DNA of 64,000 nucleotides, from positions 26,415,855-26,479,854 of the forward strand of contig NC_054867.1 of the NCBI RefSeq assembly GCF_018320785.1, in the 5' to 3' direction. This stretch comes from Cheilinus undulatus. Its lineage: Eukaryota > Chordata > Actinopteri > Labriformes > Labridae. Positions within the stretch are counted from its first letter, which is position 1, and the number at the start of each line of letters is the position of its first letter. Shown piece by piece: positions 46,432 to 59,600 of the stretch. Position numbers and translations under genes: made by a program. The notes below the pieces were generated by a model. The model worked only from the letters and a program-made list of their open reading frames with translations. It had not been told where the DNA came from and did not search any database.

Positions 46432-49400
46432 ATGAGGACGCTGGTACTGGCACTGCTGGTTTCAGCTTTTACAGCTGCATCAGGATCTGGATATAGTGAG
46501 TCTTTTACCGCTTATTTTACTCTGTGAAAAACTTTCTCTAAAACAATCATCTATATATGTAAGAATACTTAGATACTTGTGAGCTTTTATAGCAGATTTC
46601 AGCTTTCTGAAAGTCGTACAACTTTAGAAAACAAAATTTAAAATAGGTTTTTAGTTATCACATCTATAGACAGTTGTCCCTCTGATTTCCCTTCTTAGAA
46701 GATAATACAGTGAAACAACCTTTACGTCTCAAGTTAGAGGAAAATGGAACATAACCCACTTTTTCGCACAGTTCAGCTACAGGGCAAGAGGTTGATTTTA
46801 TTGTCTCTGACTGATTTAAATCAACACTTTTCTGTTTTAACTCCAATTTCACACTGATTCTTTCAGTTGGCCTCTCCTTGTTTGGGTCTCAGGCTGAAAA
46901 TCAAGAGGATTATGTGTGATTTATGCTAATTTCACACCAACACACACTGCATCCCGTTAAAGAAAAGGGACAGTTCAAACATTTTCTATAACACTGTAGC
47001 ATGATCTTTGTTTTTGTCAGTTTGCATCAGGACTAATCCCTCATTTAATATCTGATACAAGAGCTATAATCCAGAAAATACTCTTATTACTGATCTTTTC
47101 CATATTTTTTCAAGTTTTTAAAATCTTCTGTCATGTTATTGTGGAGTTATTTAGTTAATTCCCAAATTTTGTACACACATGCATCACTAGCTGATAAAAA
47201 AATCTCCCTTTGAGTCAGTGCCTGGGATCCTTCATTCCTCTCACTGGGATTACTGATGCTGCAGCTCAGCTGATAGTCACATGAAAGGGATTGGAGGGGG
47301 GGTTCAGATCGTGTGACTCCCACCGCCAAGAACCCCGACACTCCTCACCCCTCGACGACGCCCTCAATGGCGCCAAAATACTGACCTGCTCTCTTTTACT
47401 GAAGCACTTTTTAAGTTTTCAACTCCTGCTTCATTACCATGTGGCCTAAGGCTGAGTAGACCCACATAAAATAACATTTCTGTGCTTTTAACTCAGGTAT
47501 AAATGAAGTAATAAACCACTCTAAAGCTGGTCTTAATACTTTTAAATACTCTATTAGATATAGCATTAAAATTGATATTATATGGCTTAAATGATTCTTT
47601 TTCAAAAGTTGTTCAAATTTTGCAAATGTTTGTTGTTGATTATACATATCAACTTGAATTGTTAATTCTCTAAATGTGTGTCCATGTCTTCCAGAGCCTA
47701 AATATCAGTTCACACGTTACCGTCCATGGAATACACGGACTTACCCAGTGTGGAAAGATGGAGACCAGAGGTTCAGGAGTGCTTGGACCGGTGAGGCTCA
47801 TCATCTTTTTCTGTAAACAGAAATAATGTAGTATTTTCTCTGCAAGGCTATCTGAATTTTTTTTTTCATTCCAGGTGGTGAAGTAACTTTTGATGTGAAA
47901 AATGATTCACCCACTCTGACTGGAGCCAGAGCAACCTTCACTATAAATATAAACTTCCCCCAGAACCAGACCACGCTTGCTAATGGTGAGGTGGTCTGGG
48001 CACAAAACTGCACTATTGATGGTGAGATAACTCCTCTAGTCATTCTTATAACACAGCTCAGAAGAGGAGCAACAAGTTAATTGTATTTTTTAAAAATTAA
48101 AAACTGAACTTTATTTTCTTTTTTGAATTGCCACATCAAATCAAATAAAGATGATTAAGTTCTAAGGTATAGATGTAATTAAAAGGACAAATTCTTCTAT
48201 TAATAGACGGTATAAGGTAAAGTTTTAATGCCTATTGTTGATTCTTTGACTTTTGTTGTATTCAGGGAATCACTATCACAAAGGCCAGCTTGTGTATCCT
48301 GATCACAATAACTGGACCGGAGTTTTCCCAAATGGTGCAACATTTCACAAGGGCAAAGACAAGAAGAACCGCTTTGTTTATGTGTGGAAAGCATGGGGTA
48401 AATATGTTTCATACAACTATCATCAGTCTGTTTTAGATCGAAGCTTGTCCCTTAGTGTAAATTATTCTATGTGGAAACTGCTTTGTTTTATTTAGCCTTT
48501 ATTTGACGAGGTTAGTTCTACTGAGATCAGAGATCTCTATTTCAAGGGAGACCAGACTAAGAATGTCAGCAACACAGTTTCAAAAATCAAAGAGGGAAAA
48601 TGTAGTCCAGAAATTTGCCCAGAATTTCTGAGAGGGCGTGTTCTTTAAGTAGCCCAGTTGACTTTAGAATATAAAGTGTAATGGTGAGTAAGAAATCCGA
48701 TATTGGTAATTAACCTCAGTGCTCCGTGATACACACTGTTTGAAACCTCTGAGCAGAGGCATTCATGTACAATACATCACCATAATGACTGCATGACTGC
48801 ATTTAGAACAAGTTGCTGGAGACAAAGCTGATCTTATGTCAAACACATGCTGAAATTACACAAAAGCTTGAGCAGGTGTGGGTGCACAGCAGTGAATGAC
48901 TGTATCGTCAGCATAAAGATGAAAAGAAGAATCGGAAATATTCATAGTGAATAACAGAGTAGCCAACCTTGTGGCATTCCCTTGTGAATTTGTGATTCCT
49001 CTGATATTGTTCCCTCTAATTGAACAGCCTGGGTTCAGCCAGTAAGATAGTTAGCAAACCATCACACAGCATACTGTGATCCACGGTATCAAAGACCATG
49101 GAGAAATCTGTAAAAAGAGACAAACAACTTTGTTTGTTATCCAAGCTAATTACCAGTCAAAGTTTCAGGCACTTTAGACAACACTAGCCGTTAAGAGATC
49201 AGTCTGGGATTGTTCAGGACACTTGGATCTCCTCCTTCGTAGGAATGATAAATGCAGATTTCCAGTCTCTTGCTTCAGTTGATGTCACTTCTAGTGAGTG
49301 AAAACCTGAGAAAAAAGAAAATATCCAACAATCTTAGCCATTAATTCCATTTTATTGAACAACTTCTCTGTGCTGAAAAGGATCTTTATGTCTGACATGA

Positions 49401-52400
49401 GAAAGGATCATCACCTTTACATGTGATGATCACTGAAAGAGCAGATGATGTGCTGTTGACTTACGTAACAGATCTCACTTAGTCACTTATTGTCTGTAGA
49501 TTTTATAGTCCAGTATCCTCAATTTTCTCAGCTTACTTAATTTTATAATATCAGGCCTACCAGGTTTGGTCAACAGGATGTAAAGCTACCTAAGAAGCAT
49601 GTTGGCTGTCTAGAACTCCTCTGGTGTATCTGTGTTATGATAAATATTACTAACTAGACCCATATTGGCCTGTGGGACATTTGAATCATAACCTGAATGA
49701 GGCAATGAAAGAGTATGCAGTTGTAATACGTGCTTTGATTGGCTGTATCAGAATTACTCACGCTCCTCACGTGTCATTTGCTTGTTGAAATCTCAGTTTG
49801 AACTCTGAACTTGGTGTTTACAAAGAAAATCAGCTTAGCTCACTTAAAGATTACTCAGTAATGACATACATGGAGAGTTCTATAGCCAATAGCACAGTTA
49901 AGATAATTAGCAGTATCTGATACCTAATAGAAGAAAAAACTAAGATTGTTTTCAAAAATTTATCCAGCTATAACAGCATTACAAGAACATAAAGTGATAA
50001 CTGAGAAAGAAAGTGCCACCTTGTGAGTTAAGTGGAACTTCAATATAACCTAGTCTTGATCCTTTCTATTCCAGGGCGGTACTGGCAGGTTGCAGATGGG
50101 CCGTCCTCCACTCTCAGTCTTAACACACGGGATACTCCCCTGGGCTCCTACAACATGGAGGTCGTCATCTATCACTGCCGCAATAAAGACAAGTTTATTC
50201 CTCTTGGCTACGCCTCCACAGTTTTCACAATCACAGGTGACCTAACTCAACAAACTTGAGGAAATGTCTTCTATATAATTCTCATTTATTCAACAACCCT
50301 AATCTTAACATGGCTATGTTTTATCCCTTCATCAGACCAAGTTCCCTTCACCTTGTCGCTCTCCCAACTCAATGATGTCAACAAGGAGGACCGGCGCTTC
50401 ATCCAGAAGCGAGCCATCTCTTTCGATGTTAAGATCCATGATCCCAGCCAGTATCTGGACAGCGCTGACATTAGCTTCAGCTGGGACTTTGGTGACAGCA
50501 GCGGTACCCTGATCTCCAGAGAGATGACTGTCACACACACATACCTTGACGTTGGGACATTCACACCTCAGGTGGTCCTGATGGCGACCATCCCCCAAAC
50601 CTGTGGAGGTCCTACTGTTGGTGAGAAATCAACTAATTATCCCTATTTTTAAATGTAAGCCAAATATAAATAAGAGAACAAGCTTTGCTCAGTTGTTTTT
50701 AATCCTTTCTTGCAGTCGCTCCTATTGATGCCTCTGCTGCTGCAGCAGAAGTCGTGGTTGCCCCCACGGTTTCGCCTCTCCCAACTGCTCCAGCCGATGG
50801 AGGAGATGCAGAAGCTCAAGATGTACCTGCGTCTGACGCGCCTCCTCTCGCTGTGTCCTTGCAGCCACCTGCAGCAGACCAAGGCACAGAAGATGCAGGA
50901 GCAGCAGTAGTAGTTGTTGTTGCCTCAGTAGCTCCTGCAGTCAATGCAGCTGTTGAACCTGCCAACACTGTTGCCCCTGCTGCAGGAGCAGATGTTGCTG
51001 CTGTTACAGCTGCAGCAGCAGGAGAGGTAGCCGATGCAGCCGATGCAGATGCAGCTGCTACAGCTGCGGCTGCAGTTGAAGCTGCTGTGGTTACAGATGC
51101 ACTTGGAGAAAATGTACCTGTGGTTGCAGACACTGTTGCAGTTGCAGAAGAAGAAGCTGCAGTTGAGGTTGCTGCTATTGTCACAGTTGCTCCTGTTGCA
51201 GCAGTTGATACAGATGTTGCAGATGCTGCTGCTACTCCTGCTCCAGTGGCTAATGCTGAGGTCAACAATGTTGTAGCTGATGTTGATGCTGCTGCAGAGG
51301 TTGTCCAGGCTCAAACAGAGGCCCCTGTGGCTGATATTGTAGTCACGGTTGCCCCTGAGGCTATCGCTGTTGAAGAGGCTGCAGCAGCAACTGAAAATGC
51401 AGTGGCAGCAACTGCAGCTCCTGCGGGTAGGTATTAGATCATCTTCAATCATTTGACAATACTTAAAATACAAGTTCTTGTAACATAGGTTCCATGAAAA
51501 ATGTCTCTTTGCTTCCAACAGCTGCAGAAGTTGATCCATCACAGGTTGCCCTTGTTGTGGCTAAGAGAGACGTTTCAGAAACACTAGATGACTGTAATGT
51601 CTACCGTTATGGATCTCTTGCCACCTCCTTAGATGTTATCCGTAAGTGTATAAATTTCTGGTAATAGTCTGGCAATAATGACATGATATATTATGAATGT
51701 ATAATGACTGTCTTTAATTAAAGCGGTGTGATTCAATAGTCTTTTAATTTCTCTTTTGAATTTATTTCCTCCTGCAGAGGCTATTGAAAGTGTAGAGATT
51801 GTACAGATGTCTGGGGTGTTGTCGCTGGCAACTGAGTTGGATCAGAACGCTGTGGATGTCACTGTTATCTGCCAGGGAAGGTGAGTAATGACGTGAGGTA
51901 AATACACAAGGTAGAAGAGAGTTATTACAGCTGTTGTGTTAAACATTTTTTAATCTCAGTTTAGAATCAATCAAGCATTTAAAAATTCAAGTTTACTTAC
52001 ATTGCTGTTGGGAAAATTTTCTAAAAGAATGCACCATAAAGGCCTCACTAATGAATAAACCGTGGACAAATAAAACTGGTCTAAAATTATTCTTTTTTGG
52101 TGGAAACCTGGTTCAATAACTTATTCAGTATTCAATCAACTATGCTGTAGATGTTCTTTCTTCTCTGGTCCAAAATATGAAGTTGCCACTTCTGCTGTCA
52201 CAATATGGACAAATTTTGCTAAACTGAATAATAGCTAGCTTGTAACAACCACATAAGTAGGAAATTTATCACTATGATCTTAGAGCAAGATCAGATTAAT
52301 ACCTCTATAGTAACGGCCTCTAAATGGAAATAAAGTGGCTTCAACCACACAGAGCACTCAGTCAGGTTCAGGAGGTTCATCTTCTGCTTTCAGCTTTCCA

Positions 52401-54995
52401 CTGATATCACTGATATCATTTAAAGCAAACACAACTGTTCTCTGACTCTTTATCCGCTTTCCTTTAGCCTGCCAAGAGAGGTGTGCACAGTCATCTCAGA
52501 TGCTGACTGTGTAACGCCGATGGAAACCATCTGTAATGAAGCCAGACCCTCTCCAGACTGTCAAATGATCCTTCGCTCTTTCTTCAATGACACTGGAGTG
52601 TTTTGCATCAATGTCTCTCTGACTAATGACGTCAGTTTCGCAGAAGCAAGTGCCAGAGTCAGTGTGTCACTAGGTGGGTGATAAAAAAGTTTACTCATGG
52701 CCTAAAAGTTCATAATGTATCACTTTGTCTCTCATGTACAATGTGCTTGTATTTCAGCCTCGACTGGTTCTCCTGCTGGGACTGCAGTCACAGTCCTGGG
52801 TGTGATGGTTCTCGCCTGTGTGGTCTGTTGTGTGGGTTTGATGTACAGGTGCGTTTCTGAGTTAAATTAACTTTAGTTAACAAGAGCTGAAATTAACTGT
52901 AGATACAAGACCACTAGGAAAGAAAACTCTATAGCAAAGCTTTTTAAAATACATATAAGTGTTTACCAGGTTTTATTTTTACCCGCTGATGGGCACAAGT
53001 AAAGTACAAGTACAACTGGCCTACAGTCCCCAACCACTCTATCAGGTACACCTTTTCAACTGCTCATGAAAGGTTGGTCACGCCAAATTCTGACATTACC
53101 ATTCAAATGTGAAAGCAGAAATCAAAATTCATCAGACCAGGTAATATTTTCCTCTCTTCTGTTGTCCAATTTGGCGAGCCCCTGACACGAGTAGCACACA
53201 GTATGACCTTCTGGCTCACTGTGTTGCACATTGTGTGTTGCGCTTCTGTATACTTCGGTTGTGACAACTGGTTATCTTTTGAGTTATTGTTTTTTATTTA
53301 GATTTAGACAACTTTATTTATCCCAAAGGGCAAATTTATTGTTGCCTTTCTGTCAGCTTGAACCACTCTACCCAATCTCCTCTGACCTCTGCCACCAACA
53401 AGGCATTTTAGCCCACTGCTCACTGGATTTGTTCACTTTATCAGACCTTTCTCTACAATCCCTAGAGATAGTTGTGCATGAAAGTTGAGCAGAACAGCAG
53501 CTTGTGAAACACTCAGACCAGCCTGTCCAGCCCCAACAAAAACAACACATAAAAAGTCACTTAAATCCCCTGTCTTCCCCACTCTGATGTTTGACTGGAA
53601 CTGCAGACTATCTCAACCATGACTACATGCCTAAATGCACTGGTTTCTGCCATGTGTTTGTCTGATTAGATATTTATGTTAACAAACAGGTGAACAGGTG
53701 TACCTAATAAAGTAATCTGTGAGTTTGAATCTTAAAATGATTCGATAAACAGAATTAACCACAGCATGTATGAATCATTTAGACATTACTAAAAAAGTAA
53801 AGGTTCAAGGATTGACCCCTGAGGGTTGCCCAAATAGACAACCTACAAATCGGAGTCTGTATGATAATGCTGTGACAACAATGCATGCTTAAGTGCTTAC
53901 AACTAGAGTGGAAACGTGCTGCTGTTCAGAAGGTATGATTTATCATGTTCACCTTTTTAGTATAGTTGTTTACATGTCATCCATTATTTCACCAGCAGTT
54001 GACAAAAAACACAAATCTTTGTTTGTTACAATAAGACAGGAGTTTGAGTCGCAGCAGTGCTGCACCACTGGAAGAGGCTTTGTTACTGAGTATCTGATCA
54101 TAAACCAAGCACACGGATGTGACCAGTGATAGCATTTTATTTCATGGGAAACATTTGTGAGTTTAAATGTTCCCCAAAGTCTAACCTCTACTCTTCAATG
54201 TAAAATCAGCGAGTGAAAAGGTCAACCACTGAAAGTCAAAGCTAAAATATTTGTCACATAAGGCATTCAAGACACAGTGATGGGAGGGAATGTAACGTCA
54301 CAGACCTAAGTGTAATTTACTGTATTATCCAACAAGGGGCTTTGGTTTACAATATTAAAGCTCTTTTTAGGAGTTTTTAGTTGGTTATGAAACTGGTTGG
54401 AATTAAAACTGATGCCTCAATATGAGCTACAAATGTGAACAAGACCACCAGGGAGAGGCCTGATTGGTTCTACCTTGTACTATTCAATGCCTGTAACAGT
54501 TGCCAGGAGGTACATAGATGAGTATGCTGAAGAATCTGCCTCTTTCTTACATTTTATACAGCAAAGATTTGACTTGAGGAAAGCAGGAGTATATTTTCTG
54601 TCAAAAAGCAATGTTACAGAACAAAAGAAAATCAGTAAAGAGATAATAGTTACATGTTTGTCCACAGGGGGGCACCACAAATATCACAAATTGTCAGCTA
54701 CTTCAAGGAGCTTTAACCAACTTACGACCACATCACATGGCAGACATTCTGGCTTAAATGATGCTTAATGAATTAATAGATAATATATTTCATTGGAGGT
54801 TAAAATTACATATCCAGTTTAACTTTCATGTTTCCAAACAGGCGCTTCAAGCAGTACCAGCCCCTAAGAGAAGACAGTCCATACAACAATGGCGGCAGCT
54901 CAGGGGTAACATCAGTGCCCATGTTGTTGTGGAACTTGTTGAGCCGACAGTCAGCGGGAGAGAGCCGTCCACTGCTTCATGGGAGAGTTGTTTAA
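46432..54995 (+). CDS. pmel: Premelanosome protein PMEL, complete, 12 exons
   Basis: PMEL forms the amyloid fibrils on which melanin is laid down in melanosomes. Exons: 46432-46495, 47695-47790, 47875-48021, 48266-48397, 50075-50236, 50336-50620, 50716-51426, 51522-51641, 51778-51880, 52468-52673, 52758-52848 and 54842-54995; in frame, 756 residues. It has a signal peptide (1 to about 20), an N-terminal region with N-glycosylation sites (NDS, NQT, NCT, NWT), a PKD domain with WDFGDSSGTLISR from residue 250, a low-complexity exon 7 (about 296-532) in place of the Thr/Glu-rich repeats, a Lys-Arg at 547-548 where the furin-type cut is expected, and a cysteine-rich kringle-like region. One membrane helix (about 684-704) and a tail with the dileucine sorting signal ESRPLL (746-751) follow. 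Teleosts have two copies (a/b); which one is undecided. Confidence 0.96.
48850..49185 (-). pseudogene. Decayed LINE reverse transcriptase fragment in pmel intron 4
   Basis: The minus strand reads VFDTVDHSMLCDG, matching the 'AFDTVDH..L...L' block of L2/jockey-type reverse transcriptases, in a frame interrupted by stops. Flanking sequence 48490-49300 looks like further decayed LINE, including a 'tttatttgacgaggttagttc' piece. Confidence 0.55.
50754..51426 (+). repeat. pmel: GCT/GCA/GTT-rich low-complexity coding tract in pmel exon 7
   Basis: Within the exon the reading frame is dominated by Ala, Val, Asp and Glu codons (for example AAAAGEVADAADADAAATAA), made from irregular 'gctgcagttgc' type units. 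The composition leaves other frames open too, which explains antisense ORFs of 150 and 205 codons there. Confidence 0.9.
53020..53735. repeat. Decayed DNA element in pmel intron 11
   Basis: It is bounded by 'actctatcaggtacacc' on the left and 'caggtgtacctaataaagta' on the right, imperfect inverted ends (AGGTACACC / GGTGTACCT). The interior includes 'ctaccaatctcctctgacctctgcc' style text and a 'tttatttatcccaaagggcaaatt' piece at 53308. No transposase frame is visible. Confidence 0.5.
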
Positions 54996-55180
54996 ATATT
55001 ATCATCAGCTTTGCATTCAACAACCACAGCACCCACATCTTAAATATCAGCTTTAACACTTTATACTGTCAGTGTAATGTCAATGTATAAACCCAGACTC
55101 ATTTAACTGCACCAGGTTTTGTGCACAGGTTTGTTGAACAAAACATTCTGAATGTTGTTATAGAAAGGAGTCAGGTTTGT

Positions 55181-55186
55181 AATAAA
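55181..55186 (+). terminator. pmel: Candidate pmel polyadenylation signal
   Basis: AATAAA 186 bases after the pmel stop codon. Another AATAAA lies at about 55412. Confidence 0.5.
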
Positions 55187-55199
55187 AATATTGAAACGT

Positions 55200-58100
55200 T
55201 TGCAGAGGAACGTGATATTTATTTACCAACAGTATTTTTAAAAACTGGCACTGATAGTTTATAGATGCCACAGGTTATTTTCTTACTGGTGTCTAACTTA
55301 TATTAACCCTTTGGAGAATCAGTGTTGACACACTAAGTATCTTTACTGTGTATTTTAATCACCCGCAGTATTATATTCACAGAGCGTTGTTATGTTTGCT
55401 ACCCTCAGATTAATAAAACCAAACTCTATAGAAACCATGGTATTTTCTTTTTTTTTTTTTTGCTTCAATATATTTTGTGTCCTAAATAATACAAAGTGGG
55501 AACAATTCAAGCTGGTCATTCACATCAACAAAACATTCCGGCAGAAACAAGCACTCATGCACTCAGGTGTATGGTGTTTTAATCTCAAGTAAGCATTTGC
55601 AATGATTCCTATCATCATTACTCCTGCTAATCTGGTACAAACAGTGCCAGAGGAGCTGCTTTACCGACAGAGCTATCAGTTATGGCACTCTATAAGTTTT
55701 ATCGTCGTTTCCAGTTTCAAACCAGTACACCCAAGAGGTCTTCTGGTGGTTTCAAAGACAATTGGAGTGATGGTTTTGCGTGCAGATCCACACAGACATA
55801 CAGACACAACGCCATTTATTGTAGTAAGATACAGTATCTGCCAGTTTTACTCCTCTTCTATGAGTTCCCTATAATGCAGGCAGCAAAGTCTCTGAATGTT
55901 TTGCCACCAATGTGTGGCTCAGTGGAAATATAATGCCAGTTCTTCCTTCTATGATAGAGGGAACTCTAAATATTTGGCTTCACTTGAGGCAAGGTGTACC
56001 ACTGTCCATTCTTTATACAGTCAAACCTTTAAACACAAATAATCCAGAATCAAAATAGCAGATGGTACACCAGAAGTAGAAGTCAGCCAGCTTTTAAAGT
56101 AAGCTAAATGTACTGTAGCTATTGCATCAAAATTAAATGAATATGAACAAACTTTGTAAATGAACTTTAATTTATCACCTCTTATGTGAACATGATTTCT
56201 GCCTGAGAGACATCAGGTTATTTTTTTAGTAAGTAGTGAGGACGACAACTCCCAGGACCCCAGCTTGTAACAATCACAGCCATCAGATCAAGCTATTAAC
56301 ATGATATTTTCACTCAGTAACTTCTTACATTAGTTATAATGAAGAGAAAGGTTCTACAAAACAGCAACAAACAGCACACAAATATGTGCTATATGCAGTA
56401 TAAAGTAGAACCAGGTGTAGTTAAACAAAAAGATGACTTTGTTTGGACTGCAGCAAACTACAGCCGTATTAATGCAGACAGCATCATAAACATTTAACAC
56501 AAGCTCTGCAGCCATTGAGCAAAGTTGCCATTTAAAAAAAGTGTACTTAAAGGGACATGCTGAGTGTGCTAAAAATCATGGCCATCACGTTCTGCTCTCT
56601 GTTCAATTAAAATGATCTATCAAGATGTTGTAGGACAATTTAATGCACTGAGTGGATGGAGCTGCAGACACTAGCATGTACATCATATGACTCACTGCAG
56701 TGCAGAAAAAGGCTGACGTCACTGCAGCAAAAATGTTTAATGGAAGAAGCCATGTCCTAGCCAACACAGCAGAAATGTTGATGTGGAAGGATGGAAAGTA
56801 CAGCAAAGATAAGATTCCATGTTGGCATTTTTTTTAAAATAAAAGTGATACTTTAAGTAAGAATAGTTTTATCAAGATTGATTTTTTTTACGTATATTTT
56901 TGTTGAACAATTGAGTGATCTACATCTTTTGGCAGTAAAATATTAAATCTATTCATGCAACTTTTTATCAAACCTTTTGTAGGGTGTGAGAATGAAAGTT
57001 GTATTAGTTTTACTCATGCCTTGCGCCATCATGTATCTCTTTATTCACATATGTACATGTATAAATATCTAAATGAATTACTCTATAAAAGACTTGTGTA
57101 ACACTGCAGTGTTCCATTACAGTAATTACTGAACTCTGCAGTAAATCATGATTGTCCATTAACATGTCTCTCAGTCACATGTACCAAGTGTTGCTCCTCT
57201 GTCCCTCTGCTCTGCAGACATGCACTGCAGTCAAGTCCAAACCCTGCTGCTCTGCAGGAAAACATTCTATCTAACATTCCATCATTTTTCACAAACTATC
57301 TCTATCTCAAACCTGAAAGCCCTAACAGGTCCTACAGGACAGTCGGCTTAACAGGTTGCAGCATTTCACCAACTGTCCAAATCAAAGCAAACCAGCATGA
57401 CTGAATTATCAAGACTTCTACAAGTCTTTCCTGGACAGTGAGTCTGATGAACACCACTGGATCAGGTCTGCAGCTATGATTAATTTCATCGACTCTCTAT
57501 TGCTCTCCACTCCCTAGCAACTGATATCAAACAGGATGCTGCTTCCTTTATTAGTTCCATTCACTGCAGAATTACCACAGTAATGACACAGCAATAATAC
57601 TGGCTTCAGACCACAATCAATGTGCACTGTATGCTAAATATGCTGCGTGTCATTCCTTTAAAATGTTGACAATTTTGTAACCATCCATGCTTCCTGCAAA
57701 TGAAGTGCCAAAGTGGTTGATCAGTGGTGAACAAAATCCCCACACACCTTTCTAGAATTTGAATTATAGATGATATTTCCAGTGATTGTGACTTTTGCAT
57801 ACCTACATTTAAACAGATCACACCTCAGAGAGTGCTCCTCTAATCTACTTTTCATCTCTTTTGTGTTCAGTATCTTTTGAAGGAGACATCGTGCCCTTAG
57901 TGTGATGGTGAGATTGTAATCTTTCCTTTAAAGCAAGTCTTCATTTAATTTTTAAAGGTTATATTTCTGAGCTTTTATATCTTTACTATATTAAAGATAG
58001 TGGATAGGGTGGGGGATAGGGATGAGAGAGTGATAAAGTTCAGATGGTTGGAATTCAACCCTAGCTACCCATTAACCTTGCAAAGCTGATTGACTGGCCA

Positions 58101-58270
58101 GATTCCATGTCAGTCATTAAGTGGATGCATCATTTAAAGTTTTGAGTTGATACGTTTTTTCCTGGTCAGAGAATGACTAGATCAATTGGCATCACTTGAA
58201 ACAAAAAAGGCAAGAGATATGGCTGTGGATTCATTGAAGTGACAGCAGGCTTCAATTGAAAAGATTAGAG
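55200..58270. other. Intergenic DNA downstream of pmel
   Basis: No gene recognised. A stretch at 55620-55920 ('cagacatacagacacaacgcc') resembles text in dispersed fish repeats, but no ends were found. Confidence 0.4.
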
Positions 58271-58278
58271 TGCATATA

Positions 58279-58818
58279 CAGTGCTGTGCTGAAGTTTTAG
58301 GCATGTTTGAGCCAAAATTTGAGGCTGGAGGAAGGCGTGTAATGGCGAGTACGCCCACCTGAGGGCCTCATCGGGCGTGAAGGAGGATTGACAAAACCCA
58401 GGTCATGCTCTGGATGTCTTTGTACATTATTAAGAGCATGGGAAAATAATCTGATGAAAACAAAACACAAACCACAGCTTTTGGACGGAGTCATGGATAG
58501 ATATGGCGCTTAAACATAGCATAGGGTACTGTTATGGCGGGTAGGAGGGTTGCCACAACCCCCTGGTTGGTGTGTGTATGTTCTAAGCACCTGAAAACTG
58601 TTGGTGGTTGCTGGGCGTATTACCAGGGGTGCAAAGGCCCGGACAAAAGAAATGCTGTTAAGCTCGACCTTGGCTGCTGAGCGACACATGTACATGTCAA
58701 ATGTGTCGACACTGACTCTGGCCGCCCTCCCTCCTCTCTTCAGCCCGGAGTTGTGGAACATCAGGACCTGTGAAGAACCGTTAGCACTCTACATGCCTAA
58801 AACTTCTGCACAGTACTG
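58279..58818. mobile_element. 540 bp Tc1-type MITE with TA duplications
   Basis: The ends CAGTGCTGTGCTGAAGTTTT and the near reverse complement AAACTTCTGCACAGTACTG are flanked by TA at 58277-58278 and 58819-58820. There is no transposase. A truncated, inverted relative lies at 7568-7855. The ORFs inside on both strands are incidental. Confidence 0.85.
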
Positions 58819-58820
58819 TA

Positions 58821-59600
58821 GCTCGGGCAACAATTTTATCAGAAACCCTCCCAGCCCAAGCCACAGCAGCCAGTCTCCCAGGCTTCAAGCTACCAGTGCT
58901 CTGTAGCCTCAACCTTCCAACACCCCAGGCGTTCCAGTGCCACACAGCCTCAGCCTTCCAGTGTCACAGAGCCTCAGCCGCCCTCACCAGTCCTGGTGGA
59001 GAGGCATCTGCCAACCCCAGCGAGGTGGCACATGCCACCTGTCCCTGTGGAGCAGCATCTCCCATCCGTCCATGCAGAGCCGCATCTTGCATCTGTCCAG
59101 ATTACCCAGTTCCTGTCCCTTGGACGGGCGGAGTAATCCTGGTTCTCCGGGTTCCTCTTAAGCAATCTTGCCACTCCTAGCTCCTGATTTTTTCATTGCC
59201 TGGATCCCTGTTGGTAGCCCTGTCAGCACCCTCTCCTGATTCCCAGTCGCCAGCCCAGACAACCTCAGCTCATTTTAGTGGGTCTGTCCAACCCCATCTC
59301 CTGGTTCCCAGTGAGCAGCCAGGCCTACCCCAGCTCCTGGTTCCCGGTTGGCAGCACTGCTGACCCCAGCTCTTGATTCCCTATTGGTGGTCCAGCCAAC
59401 CTCAACTCCTGATGGATCTCCTGTCGGATCTGTCCTGTGCCCGTCTGGTCAACCTCCAGGCTGTCCTCTGATCTGGCCTGCCCCCCTGGTTGGCCTCCCT
59501 ACTGCCCTCCTGATTTTGCATACCCATTAGGTTGGCTCCCTTGGTGGCCCTCCTGAACTCTCATGCCAACCTGGTCGATAGCTTGGCTGCCTTCCTGCAG
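58821..59600. repeat. C/T-rich decayed tandem-like block
   Basis: About 780 bp with diverged recurring units: 'cagcctcagccttccagtg' (58925-58985) and 'ctcctggttcccagt' or 'ctcctgattcccagt' with 'ggcagc/agcagcc' spacing (59170-59420). Small Pro/Ser/Ala-rich ORFs are by-products. Its origin is unknown; it starts exactly at the MITE's right edge. Confidence 0.6.

Noticed and set aside
50816-51542. Antisense ORFs of 150 and 205 codons over pmel exon 7
   Set aside because: By-products of the GCT/GCA/GTT-rich coding tract. The plus frame is spliced in phase with the PKD and kringle-like exons.
58601-59180. ORFs of 94-101 codons as a proline-rich gene
   Set aside because: They run across the MITE edge into a decayed C/T-rich block, with no domain, splice structure or start context to support them.
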